This document shows positions 21,001-28,009 of a stretch of 40,152 nucleotides of DNA, piece after piece. The notes under the pieces are model-generated. The model did no database searches and had not been told where the DNA came from. It saw only the letters and a list, made by a program, of their open reading frames with translations. Each line of letters starts with the position of its first letter. The stretch's first letter is position 1. Made by a program: the position numbers and the translations under genes. Source of the stretch: Pseudohongiella sp. (GTDB lineage Bacteria; Pseudomonadota; Gammaproteobacteria; Pseudomonadales; Pseudohongiellaceae); contig JAUYSM010000053.1 in the NCBI GenBank assembly GCA_030696315.1, forward strand, positions 1 through 40,152. The letters run 5' to 3'.

Positions 21001-24000
21001 GTGATACCGCGCAGCAATTTGCTGAAAGCATGAGCTTTGGTCATCTGACGCTGGCAGAAATCCAGACCTTATCGCCGGCGCGTGCCGGACTCGTCACGCA
21101 CGCGCTGGTATTTGAAAATTATCCTGCATCTGACTCGGTTTCACGCTGGCAATGGCAGCCGCAGGAAATATTTGATCCCATGCACTTTGAGTTTGGCTTG
21201 ATTGTCGCACCCTTAAGCAAGGACCTCAGTTTCCGTTTTGTAGCCGATGGCAGTCTGTATCTGCAGGACAGGCTGGAAAAAATGGGTGCGGATTTGTGCG
21301 CGCTGTTGGCCGGGTTGCTGGATACTCAGCAATCACTCAATACACTGCCCAGCACAGGTGCCAGAGCTTGGTCAGTATCGGCCAATTTCACTGCGGACAG
21401 CATGGTCGGCTTGCTGCAGTATCACGAATACATCAGCGGCAATTCAGGCGCAGTCACGTTGTTGCCCTACGACCAGACTGTGCAGGAGTTGATCAATCCG
21501 AACTCACGGCTCAGGCGCCTGCAACCACAGCATCATGTTGTGTTGTGGCGCCCGGTGACTGACGAACATGGCCGCATTATGGAGTCCGCCGCCTCCGCAC
21601 AGTTAACGGAGCTTGCTGCTGCGCTGGCGGTTTATGTCCGTGCCTGTCCGCGCAGCCATCTGTTTTTTGTGCCCTGTCCCTGGTCGGACTGCAATTGGAC
21701 CGTGTACCGTGAATTGTTGGCGTATGCCAGAGGCGCACTTGCAGGCGTTTACAACGCGGACGTGCTGGGTCTTGAGGACCTTGCCGATACCTATGCGCTG
21801 GCGGAGCCCTGTTTTCCGCCAGCGCTTGTTTTTGGTGACATCCCTTACACAGAAGCATTTTTCGCCGCTGTTGCAAACAGGCTCGTCAGACAACGCGATC
21901 TGCAAATCAGAAGACCTGTAAAAGTGTATGTTGTTGATGCAGACGACACACTGTGGGGTGGCATCGTGGGCGAGGAGGGTGTGCATGGCATCAGACTTGA
22001 TCGCGTACACATGCGCTTGCAACAACAGTTACTTGCTGCGCGCGCGGCTGGTGCGCTCATATGTCTGGCAACCAAAAACAATGAAGACGATGTGCGTGCG
22101 GTATTCGAGCAGCGTGACATGCCCTTACGCTGGAACCACCTGACGCGGGTGTGCGCCAGCTGGGGTCCAAAGTCTGCCAGTATTCTGACCCTTGCCGATG
22201 ATCTGTCGCTGGGTCTGGACAGTTTTGTGTTTATTGACGACAGCCCGCTGGAGTGCGAGCAGGTGCTGGCTGCCTGTCCGGGCGTGCTGGCCATTCAGCT
22301 GCCGCCGGCGCAGGATCGCGACGTATTTCTGAATCACCTCTGGCTGCTTGATGCCCGTGCTGCAACCCGTGAGGATGCTGCGCGCGCGCAGATGTATGCT
22401 GAGGAGCTGCAGCGAGCCAGTGCAAAAAAGGCAACCGCGAGCTATGAAGAGTTCCTGTTGTCGCTCGATATCCAAGTTGATATGCGCAAACTGACTCAGG
22501 ATGATTTGTCGCGTACGGCGCAATTGTCCCAGCGCACAAATCAGTTCAATACCACCGGCATCCGTTACCTGGAAGCAGAACTCACCAGCCTGCTCCAGGA
22601 TGCTGATACCGATATCCGCTGCATCAGTGTGACAGACAAGTACGGCGATTATGGACTGACCGGCAGTGTATTCATCCGGCGTGGTCCGCAGGCATGGACA
22701 GTATTTGGTCTGATGCTCAGTTGCCGGGTGCTGGGTCGCGGTGTTGAGCATTCCATCCTGCGGGCGCTGGCACAGGAAGCCGCAATAAGTGGCGTTGATG
22801 AGCTGCGCGTGGACTTTGTCAGACTCGCGCGTAATGCCCCCGCGCTGCAATTTCTGCAAAGCATCACAGCCACATCTTCAGCCGGGCAGCCGGGTGCTGC
22901 AGCCTGGCAATTCTGTCTGCCGGTCGCTGAGTCATCCCGGTGGTTGCCAGGCACAGATGACAGTGGCAGTGACGAGTCTCATGCAGAAAGTACGATAGGT
23001 ACTGAAGAACCCAAGCCTGTTGCTGTCGACACCCTGCACTTGTCTGCCAGAACATCACGCTACTACCGTCATCTTGCAGGTACTCTGAACTGTGGTACTG
23101 CGATATTGCAACAAATGCAGCAGCAGGGCGTTATTCAGAAGACCGGGACTGGCGAAGGCCATGCTGCACAAAAAACCAGGCCGGGCACGCCCACTGAGTT
23201 GACGCTTGCCGGTTTTTTCACTGAACTGCTGGGGCACGCGGAAATATCTAGGGAGGATACATTCTATGATCTCGGTGGTCACAGCCTTAAAGCGATGATG
23301 CTGTTTTCGCGCATTGCCGCGCGCTACGGGCTGACCCTGGACTTCCGGGATCTGCAGGCGCATCCGTCGCTGGCCGGGCTGGCTGCGCGAATCGATGCCG
23401 ATGTGTTTGTTGCTGACAATCGGGTTATTGACAACGGAGCAGCGCAAGCGCCGGTGCTGAAGGTTTTGCCAATGTCCGACAGCTATCCAGTTTCGCCCGG
23501 ACAATCGCGCTTGTGGATGGTGGAAAATATTCGCTCTGCAGGGCCTTCGCCGTTTCATATGCACGCCACGCTGACGGTGGAAGGACAGATAGACCGGCAG
23601 GCTCTGAATCTGGCGCTCATACATTTGTATCAAGGTCACGAAGCTCTGCGCACCTGCTTCCGGGAAAACGCCGACGGTGCGCTCAGACAGGTGATTGTGC
23701 CGGTCTCAACTATAAAAACCAGTGCGCGTTGGATACAAGGCGTGTTGGACGACACCAAGCTGGATGCAATGGCACAGCAAGAAAACGCCATCGCCTTTGA
23801 TCTGAGCAAAGCGCCTCTGATTCGCATTTCTGCCGGTGAATTGACGTCAGGTCGGCAGGTGCTTTTTATCACCATGCATCACATCATCAGTGATGGCTGG
23901 TCGATCGGTATTTTTTCCCGTGAGTTAAGCGATCTTTACCTGAAAGCCAGCGAAGGCCAGCTTGCGGTTCATACTGAAGATCAGGCACACATCGAGCGTC

Positions 24001-27000
24001 TGCAGTTCCGGGATTTCGCCAGTTGGCAGTTGCAATGGCTGGACTCGGAGGCGGGATCACGCGCGGCACAGTTCTGGCAAGAACACTTTGCACGTCCGCT
24101 TGAAGCGCTGCAGCTACCGGCTGCCGCACCCAGGCCGGCGCTGATGCAGAGTCAAGGCGCTTCGGTCCAGCTTGATATTGAGGCAGCAGTCTGGACACCC
24201 TTCACACAATCCCTGGCGACGCTGGGCATCGGTAATTTTGCTGGCTTGTTTGCAGCAGTGCAGCTTGTGCTTTCCCGGCTTTCCGGACAGCAGAATTTTT
24301 GTATCGGCACAGCGGTGGCGGGCAGGCAGCATCAGCAGTTGGAATCAGTGATTGGTTTTTTTGTGAACATACTGCCGCTCAGAACGACCGTGAACCCGGA
24401 TAATGACGTTGCCGCTTTTTTGCGGTCTGTGGCAACAGAGGTCAAAAACTGCCTGTCACATCAGAGTGTGCCATTTGACAGGATTGTCTCTGGTCTGAAC
24501 CTGGCCAGAGATCCTGGTCGCACGCCCTTGTTTGACGTGCTGTTAGTGCTGCAGAACACAGACATTGAAGACCTGCGATTCGGTGCACATGTCGCCGGGG
24601 TGCATGAGCTGGCATCTACTACCAGTCAGTACGACCTTACCCTGAGTGCCTTCCCTGCAGCCGACGGGACACTGAAGCTGATTGCAGAATACGACAGCGT
24701 CATTTATTCGGCTGCAAATATCAATCTGATCCTGCGTTGTGTTGATCGGGTCATTAAAGGCCTTACTGATAGTCAAAGTAAAAAACTGGTACAAGTGCCA
24801 TGGCTGCAGGAGAGCGATCTTGCACGCGTTCAGAGTTTTGAAGGTTCTGAACCTGACAAAGAAGTGGTCGACAGCAAACAGACGTGGCTACCCGCGTTGT
24901 TCAGCCATGTGGCCGCGACGGCGACAGGCAGGATCAGCGACACCGTGGTTGACTGGTCTTACGCTGAACTCGATGCGGAAATGCAGCGCATAAGTGCGCT
25001 GCTTTTTGCTGCGATACCAGACTCAAGCCATAAACAGACTCATATTGGCGTGATTGGCAAGCGCAGCGCGCGCAGTATTGCTGCGATGCTCGGTGTGATG
25101 AATGCAGGCGCAATCTACATACCACTGGATATGGGCAACCCGGTAGACAGGTTGCAAATGATCATCCTCGAAGGTGCAGTTGATATTCTGCTGAGTACAG
25201 ACGAGCCGGGGGCAGAACTTGCCAGCGTATTGACGCAAAAGCTCCATGTTCAGCTTCCTGCGTTACAACATCGGCACTATACCGATGTGCCTGACCACAC
25301 ACGCTGCGATCTGGTAAAGCGCAGCGACGCCGATATCGCCTACATGATTTTTACGTCGGGATCGACCGGCAAACCCAAAGGTGTGCAGATTTCCCATGCA
25401 GCATTTGCTGCAATGATAGAACAACAGATACCTGCATTTGATGTCAGACACGATGATGTGTGCGCACAATTTGCTGCGCTGACATTTGATGCCTCGCTGT
25501 CGGAAATATTCCTCGCATTGGGTACCGGCGCGTCGCTGGCAATCGCCCCGGATGAAACACGCAGTGACATTGAGCTGTTTATGCGTTGGTTGTGTGACAA
25601 AAAAATCAGCGTGATCACACTGCCGCCCGTATTCCTGCGCGCGCTCGACAAACGGCCACTTTGCAACCTTCGTGTACTGATCACCGCAGGGGAGGCGGCC
25701 ATTGCTGCAGATATGCGGCACTACGCGGCGTCGCTACGGGTGATAAATGCCTATGGCCCGACTGAAACGTCGGTGTGCGCCAGCACCTATGTGGTGAAGG
25801 AACAGGATGAATGGCCTTTTGGTGTGCCTATCGGCAAACCGCTGCCCGGGGTATTGCTGAGTGTGCGCGACGCCACCGGTGCGCGTGTTCCGGTGGGCAG
25901 TGCCGGTGAGTTGTACATTGGTGGTGCAACGCTGGCTGCAGGATATTATGCGGCGCCCGAGCTCAGCGCACAGAAATTTAAATCCATTCCCGGCGAGCCG
26001 GCACAAAGCCGTTGGTATCGCTCCGGAGATCTGGTGCGCTGGCGTGAAGACGGTCTGCTGGAATACCTTGGTCGCACGGATACACAAATCAAAATACGGG
26101 GATATCGTATTGAACCTGGTGAGATCGAACATGCCGCGCGTAGCGTCGACGGCGTCAGCGATGCGATTGCGCTTGTTCATCCGGAATTGGGGCTGATGTT
26201 GGTTTGCCTGGTTCCATCAGCTCAGACGGTGGGTGACACGCCATTAAAATCGAAGATTCAGGCAGAGCTTGGTAGAACCTTACCGCGCCATATGGTTCCC
26301 GGTGTTCTGTTGTTACTGGATGTCTTTCCGCTGTCCTCTGCAGGAAAGATCGATCGCGCTGCATTGCTTGAATTTGCCTCCGTACATGCCCTATCCCCGA
26401 ACGCCGGATTTGTGGCACCTGTTACAGACGCAGAACACATTCTTGCCCAAGCCTGGCAGCGTGTACTCAAGACCGAACGTGTGGGTCGCCATGATGATTT
26501 TTTTGCCTTGGGCGGCGATTCGATCAAAGCGTTGGCAGTCATCAATACACTCAGGTCAAAAGGCTATAGCTGCACATTAAAGGACTTCTTTGCCTCTGCG
26601 CTGTTAGCAGAGTTGGCGACGATGATATTGCCTTGGCGTGCGCCTGAAGAACACCACAAACCACTTGTCGGCAACATCGCTTTGCTGCCAATACAAAAAT
26701 GGTTTTTACGTTCACGCGACACGCAAACAGCTGCGCATTTCAATATTGTGACTGAACTGAAAATGCCACGCGGTGTTTCAGTCAAGTTGTTGAAGAAAGC
26801 CCTGTCTGCGCTTATACAAAATCACGATTCCCTGCGCGCGTGTTTTTACCAGCAGGACGGTAGTTGGATACAGCAAATACGGGAATCGCTCGATGTAGAT
26901 GAAGTGCTCACTTGTTATCAGCGCACATGTGCAAACATGCAGCAAGCCGATGATCTGGCAATTGAAGAACTCGCCTGTTCCCCCTTTGCACTGGCAACAG

Positions 27001-27974
27001 GGCCTTTGTTCCGCTGCGTGCTGGTACAGGGAATAAATGGCGACAGCGAGTCGCTGGTGCTGTCACTGCATCACCTGATCGCCGATTGGGTATCACTGCG
27101 TATTCTGATTGCAGACCTCAATGCACTGACACGGGCCTTGCTGGCAAGCGCAGTTGAAGACAGTGCATTTGATAATGAGGAGTTTTTGTCATCGCACCTC
27201 AGACCACAACATTTGCTTGCAGAAATCACAGCGGCGCGCTCGGCGGAACAAGTCGAAATACCGCCAGCACTGTCAGATAGTTACCAAAGAGCGGTGTGCA
27301 CCATGGATACACTGGCGCTTGATTGCGGCACGCATGGTGAATTGGAAACTCTGCATCTGCAGATTGAAGCTACTGGGCTGACGAGACTGCGAGAAGCTTT
27401 GCGCAGAATGTCAGAACAGCTGCACACCGATTTCAAACTGCAGGATCTGCTGTTGGCAACGGCTCTCAGTGAACTGGGTGACATGCTACCTATTAAGGAA
27501 ATACCGATTATGGTGGAAAGTCACGGTCGCGATGGTGATCTGGATCTGACTCATCAGGTAGCCTGGCTGACTCGCGCACGTCTGTTTAATGTTGATACCG
27601 ACGTGTTCAAGGGCTCTGATGCTCTGCTACAGGCGAGTCGTATGCTAAAGTCAGATACCCGTTTTCAGCCGGATATATTTGCCTGTGTGGCTGCTGAACC
27701 CACCTTGCGTGGGGCGCTGCCAGCGCTGTTGAGTTTCAATTATCTTGGTGAGTTTTCTGATAATCTGGACACCAATCAGTTATTCAGCCTGACCGGTAAA
27801 GTATTTGAAAAGGCCATGGCGTTGACGTCGCCCGTCGATGTTCCTCTGCATATGGAGTTTTATGTTGTAGATTACGCACTGGAAATGCACATTGCGTGGC
27901 CACCGGGTTTGTTTGAGTCGGAGACCATGCGCACTTGCTGGCAAAGGGTACGGCGCAGACTCGCTAGCTACTGA
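15096..27974 (+). CDS. NRPS megasynthase with internal FkbH domain: C-A-T-E-C-FkbH-T-C-A-T-E
   Basis: Megasynthase of 4292 residues from a GTG start two bases after the previous stop. The N-terminus (residues 1-65) is a charged helix plus a Gln-rich linker, probably for docking. Order: C about 68-500 (H201, H202, D206); A about 545-1055; T (S1111); E about 1160-1630 (H1279, H1280, D1284); C about 1660-2090 (H1800, H1801, D1805); FkbH region about 2092-2595 (motif I D2281/D2283, motif III D2381-D2382, candidate Cys C2543); T (S2730); C about 2795-3230 (H2928, H2929, D2933); A about 3265-3755; T (S3809); E about 3865-4292 (H3992, H3993, D3997). By-eye codes are DAFFLGVTFK (Ile-like) and DASTIAAVCK (Tyr-like). 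The fourth module of the line has FkbH in place of A. There is no terminal TE or reductase; the protein ends within an E domain. Release must come from another protein. Confidence 0.95.
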   Translation: MDNKEALRARLENLSPEQRAALLQQISRLREQQERQQAPQAIGQQAQPQGQQTDPQTLRQQGSHAAGSPYPLSLAQRRLWMLSQMGNDASAAYNIAAAFCFDNALEPERLQRAWRKLLASHEVLRSAFTHEDNALLQMPRAADDWKMHTRKLAAEHDVDTQLLQLASEEAAIPFDLQQDWLIRVIYCESAAGAAGLVVVIHHIVCDGLSITSMIRELAQYYGEAGALEAAAALPSRLQFRDYVEYETRADNSKARTYWKHIFASPPETLDALPDLPRPVLKDFSGRSVALTLPTADAAAFEGFCHAHNATLYMGLVALVQLLLARFANVGEVTLGTPVAGRPGAQFDKVVGPFVNTIALRQTIDRTKTFPELLMQVRRSVLEGFQNQGLAFDEVVTELGFAKDPSRSPLYDVMLGLTSADDQRLSFSGTPGAESTGAAVREGDIVGRALRIPLAFSKVDLTFHFEKGSDGSLRLDLEYASGILLEATAQRLCEAWHLLTIELPQQPLRKLGEFALQSVEDRSLLLEQVNATARPYPQHATLVEEFRKSVQRAPDAIAVHAGEVQLSYGHLDQLSDELAQLIVHQPAYTAGCRIALMLEKDERALIVILAILKTRSVYVPLAANTPLERVADVVEAGEVRLLFAETNRIRELHPLGIVLMDTDALLRGSAADRAISTAATGKASNVRPFTPKSAGTTPAPPEPAYLMFTSGSTGKPKGTLIDQHAVLRLVCNTDYHQVQAEERVLLTGSLAFDAATFEIWGPLLNGGCVCIPAGTTLLEVHEFQALVDHYQIDTAFLTTGLFNQLVDNSAAAFSRLQTVLTGGEKISVEHVRKLKQAQPALNVLHVYGPTENTTFSTWHRITADDLAQATIPIGRPIANSRIYLLDQNMQPVPIGVPGEIYCGGDGIARGYINQQSGGLNGQREAFLPDPFVDAGTGRLYRTGDLAKWNQKRELIFLGRNDRQVKVRGFRVELGEVEYHLRTLPGVSDAFVQARGEAGISELLAWLVVPTGSAVSVADVREALKSNVPNYMLPAKVVCLQRLPLNASGKVDVSALPLPEDADDQTAGQQHTLLQTKPEQDLARLYATVLGLAGNAIHCIDRDANFFSLGGDSIRAIQLVSLARSEGYHFTLKDIFASETLAGLAAAATVVPRVATEFVLGSGPMSPTQLWWLDQTGAPANHFNLSSVFRVAEPVDVTVLRAALDDLLALHPALRLTLDMQTHQQSIRDKGHYVLREFAAGQSRQQCWQELQHAIDLESGVLLAVGVASQAEVSYLAIVVHHIAADEVSGRLFAENLQRLYHKHLTQRLQTAQPGSISNVMQQPVQEALGLINWAAQLKATVERGAMDSDLTYWQDAVARGRKMLDQQQLLFSNLQSTRGAAQQTLSRDETQTLLQLGAAQLRTTPQELLLSAFIRAWQRILGEADCVFSLEGHGREPFEGLGDSSSTMGWFTSLYPFVFSSASLGSFVSSSVSSSEKATPQFFDLYREVKDCVRRLPFKGFTYLPLRYYSSEQVRTTLMLKPQLSFNYLGETVADQDAWLSAALEPAGDDHGVDVAEPFKLDVLARITDGQFELTLRGYEPRRRIAGDQEPGKTTAGDMVALDALAAAWLQELATLATRLKETAAGQFTDGYLLSLSDSLVAFASLAELDATLAALRLPAASIEEILPLTGMQSGMWLHCATHPTAYQDQVALRLHQPLDAARFEAAAGALVAETQALRTGFAQTPHGELLQIIFRERTGNFYYIDRSDSGTASSNEFEHDLARLRVSLRSKARDLLCDPLFNLTLVRINNSCFELVIDFHHMAIDGWTSARLLQRLEALYFFESNADTSRGMRSYFEWMGRQPQASARNYWQTLLGDYQGRSDIPTHLPRIPAEQPAPLFVEVRTGAALHGDLIIWCEQHGLTINAVVQALWGVFLGRLTGSDDIVFGATVSGRDIDLPGVGNIAGMLINTLPVRIRVGDATVFAELVRDTAQQFAESMSFGHLTLAEIQTLSPARAGLVTHALVFENYPASDSVSRWQWQPQEIFDPMHFEFGLIVAPLSKDLSFRFVADGSLYLQDRLEKMGADLCALLAGLLDTQQSLNTLPSTGARAWSVSANFTADSMVGLLQYHEYISGNSGAVTLLPYDQTVQELINPNSRLRRLQPQHHVVLWRPVTDEHGRIMESAASAQLTELAAALAVYVRACPRSHLFFVPCPWSDCNWTVYRELLAYARGALAGVYNADVLGLEDLADTYALAEPCFPPALVFGDIPYTEAFFAAVANRLVRQRDLQIRRPVKVYVVDADDTLWGGIVGEEGVHGIRLDRVHMRLQQQLLAARAAGALICLATKNNEDDVRAVFEQRDMPLRWNHLTRVCASWGPKSASILTLADDLSLGLDSFVFIDDSPLECEQVLAACPGVLAIQLPPAQDRDVFLNHLWLLDARAATREDAARAQMYAEELQRASAKKATASYEEFLLSLDIQVDMRKLTQDDLSRTAQLSQRTNQFNTTGIRYLEAELTSLLQDADTDIRCISVTDKYGDYGLTGSVFIRRGPQAWTVFGLMLSCRVLGRGVEHSILRALAQEAAISGVDELRVDFVRLARNAPALQFLQSITATSSAGQPGAAAWQFCLPVAESSRWLPGTDDSGSDESHAESTIGTEEPKPVAVDTLHLSARTSRYYRHLAGTLNCGTAILQQMQQQGVIQKTGTGEGHAAQKTRPGTPTELTLAGFFTELLGHAEISREDTFYDLGGHSLKAMMLFSRIAARYGLTLDFRDLQAHPSLAGLAARIDADVFVADNRVIDNGAAQAPVLKVLPMSDSYPVSPGQSRLWMVENIRSAGPSPFHMHATLTVEGQIDRQALNLALIHLYQGHEALRTCFRENADGALRQVIVPVSTIKTSARWIQGVLDDTKLDAMAQQENAIAFDLSKAPLIRISAGELTSGRQVLFITMHHIISDGWSIGIFSRELSDLYLKASEGQLAVHTEDQAHIERLQFRDFASWQLQWLDSEAGSRAAQFWQEHFARPLEALQLPAAAPRPALMQSQGASVQLDIEAAVWTPFTQSLATLGIGNFAGLFAAVQLVLSRLSGQQNFCIGTAVAGRQHQQLESVIGFFVNILPLRTTVNPDNDVAAFLRSVATEVKNCLSHQSVPFDRIVSGLNLARDPGRTPLFDVLLVLQNTDIEDLRFGAHVAGVHELASTTSQYDLTLSAFPAADGTLKLIAEYDSVIYSAANINLILRCVDRVIKGLTDSQSKKLVQVPWLQESDLARVQSFEGSEPDKEVVDSKQTWLPALFSHVAATATGRISDTVVDWSYAELDAEMQRISALLFAAIPDSSHKQTHIGVIGKRSARSIAAMLGVMNAGAIYIPLDMGNPVDRLQMIILEGAVDILLSTDEPGAELASVLTQKLHVQLPALQHRHYTDVPDHTRCDLVKRSDADIAYMIFTSGSTGKPKGVQISHAAFAAMIEQQIPAFDVRHDDVCAQFAALTFDASLSEIFLALGTGASLAIAPDETRSDIELFMRWLCDKKISVITLPPVFLRALDKRPLCNLRVLITAGEAAIAADMRHYAASLRVINAYGPTETSVCASTYVVKEQDEWPFGVPIGKPLPGVLLSVRDATGARVPVGSAGELYIGGATLAAGYYAAPELSAQKFKSIPGEPAQSRWYRSGDLVRWREDGLLEYLGRTDTQIKIRGYRIEPGEIEHAARSVDGVSDAIALVHPELGLMLVCLVPSAQTVGDTPLKSKIQAELGRTLPRHMVPGVLLLLDVFPLSSAGKIDRAALLEFASVHALSPNAGFVAPVTDAEHILAQAWQRVLKTERVGRHDDFFALGGDSIKALAVINTLRSKGYSCTLKDFFASALLAELATMILPWRAPEEHHKPLVGNIALLPIQKWFLRSRDTQTAAHFNIVTELKMPRGVSVKLLKKALSALIQNHDSLRACFYQQDGSWIQQIRESLDVDEVLTCYQRTCANMQQADDLAIEELACSPFALATGPLFRCVLVQGINGDSESLVLSLHHLIADWVSLRILIADLNALTRALLASAVEDSAFDNEEFLSSHLRPQHLLAEITAARSAEQVEIPPALSDSYQRAVCTMDTLALDCGTHGELETLHLQIEATGLTRLREALRRMSEQLHTDFKLQDLLLATALSELGDMLPIKEIPIMVESHGRDGDLDLTHQVAWLTRARLFNVDTDVFKGSDALLQASRMLKSDTRFQPDIFACVAAEPTLRGALPALLSFNYLGEFSDNLDTNQLFSLTGKVFEKAMALTSPVDVPLHMEFYVVDYALEMHIAWPPGLFESETMRTCWQRVRRRLASY
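15285..20000 (+). other. NRPS module 3: C-A-T-E, isoleucine-like D-residue
   Basis: The C domain is LCL type (SLAQRRLWML, HHIVCDG), as expected after L-Thr. The A domain reads MFTSGSTGKPKG, HVYGPTENT and NASGK. The pocket code DAFFLGVTFK is closest to isoleucine codes, and valine is possible. The T domain is GGDSI (S1111). The E domain keeps HH and D (HHIAAD), EGHGRE, GWFTSLYP and FNYLG. However, the residues after the motif are EVSG rather than the common GVSW, so activity is likely but not certain. Confidence 0.83.
20075..23400 (+). other. NRPS module 4: C-FkbH-T, predicted glyceric acid insertion
   Basis: An intact C domain (FHHMAIDGW) is followed by a region of about 500 residues with the long FkbH architecture instead of an adenylation domain. 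An N-terminal part (from SANFTAD) precedes the HAD domain (VDADDTLWGG, LATKNN, FIDDSP), then the C-terminal part (LSQRTNQFNTTG, VTDKYGDYG, LSCRVLGRG). A T domain with S2730 in GGHSLK comes next. No A-domain core motif occurs between the C and T domains. FkbH domains load glyceryl groups from 1,3-bisphosphoglycerate onto carrier domains. The expected reaction is glyceryl loading on this T domain, then attack of a glyceryl hydroxyl on the upstream D-residue thioester. The ester product is inference. Confidence 0.85.
23470..27971 (+). other. NRPS module 5: C-A-T-E, tyrosine-like D-residue, terminal E
   Basis: The C domain is intact (HHIISDGWS). The A domain shows IFTSGSTGKPKG, NAYGPTETS and SSAGK. 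The pocket code DASTIAAVCK fits tyrosine, and phenylalanine is the main alternative. The T domain is GGDSI (S3809). The final domain has E-type signatures: PIQKWF, HHLIADWVS, ESHGRD and LSFNYLG. Its E5 region reads AWLTRARLF where GWFTSxYP is usual. The polypeptide ends about 55 residues after its last core segment with no TE. Confidence 0.82.
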
Positions 27975-27995
27975 TTTATCATCCTTAATCAATTC

Positions 27996-28003
27996 AGAAA
28001 GGA
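27996..28003 (+). promoter_or_regulatory. Ribosome binding site choosing the ATG at 28010
   Basis: AGAAAGGA ends directly before an ATG at 28004 and six bases before the in-frame ATG at 28010. Only the second spacing is functional for a Shine-Dalgarno site, so the protein most likely begins MTIHLP. Either start keeps the signal peptide. Confidence 0.6.
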
Positions 28004-28009
28004 ATGCCC

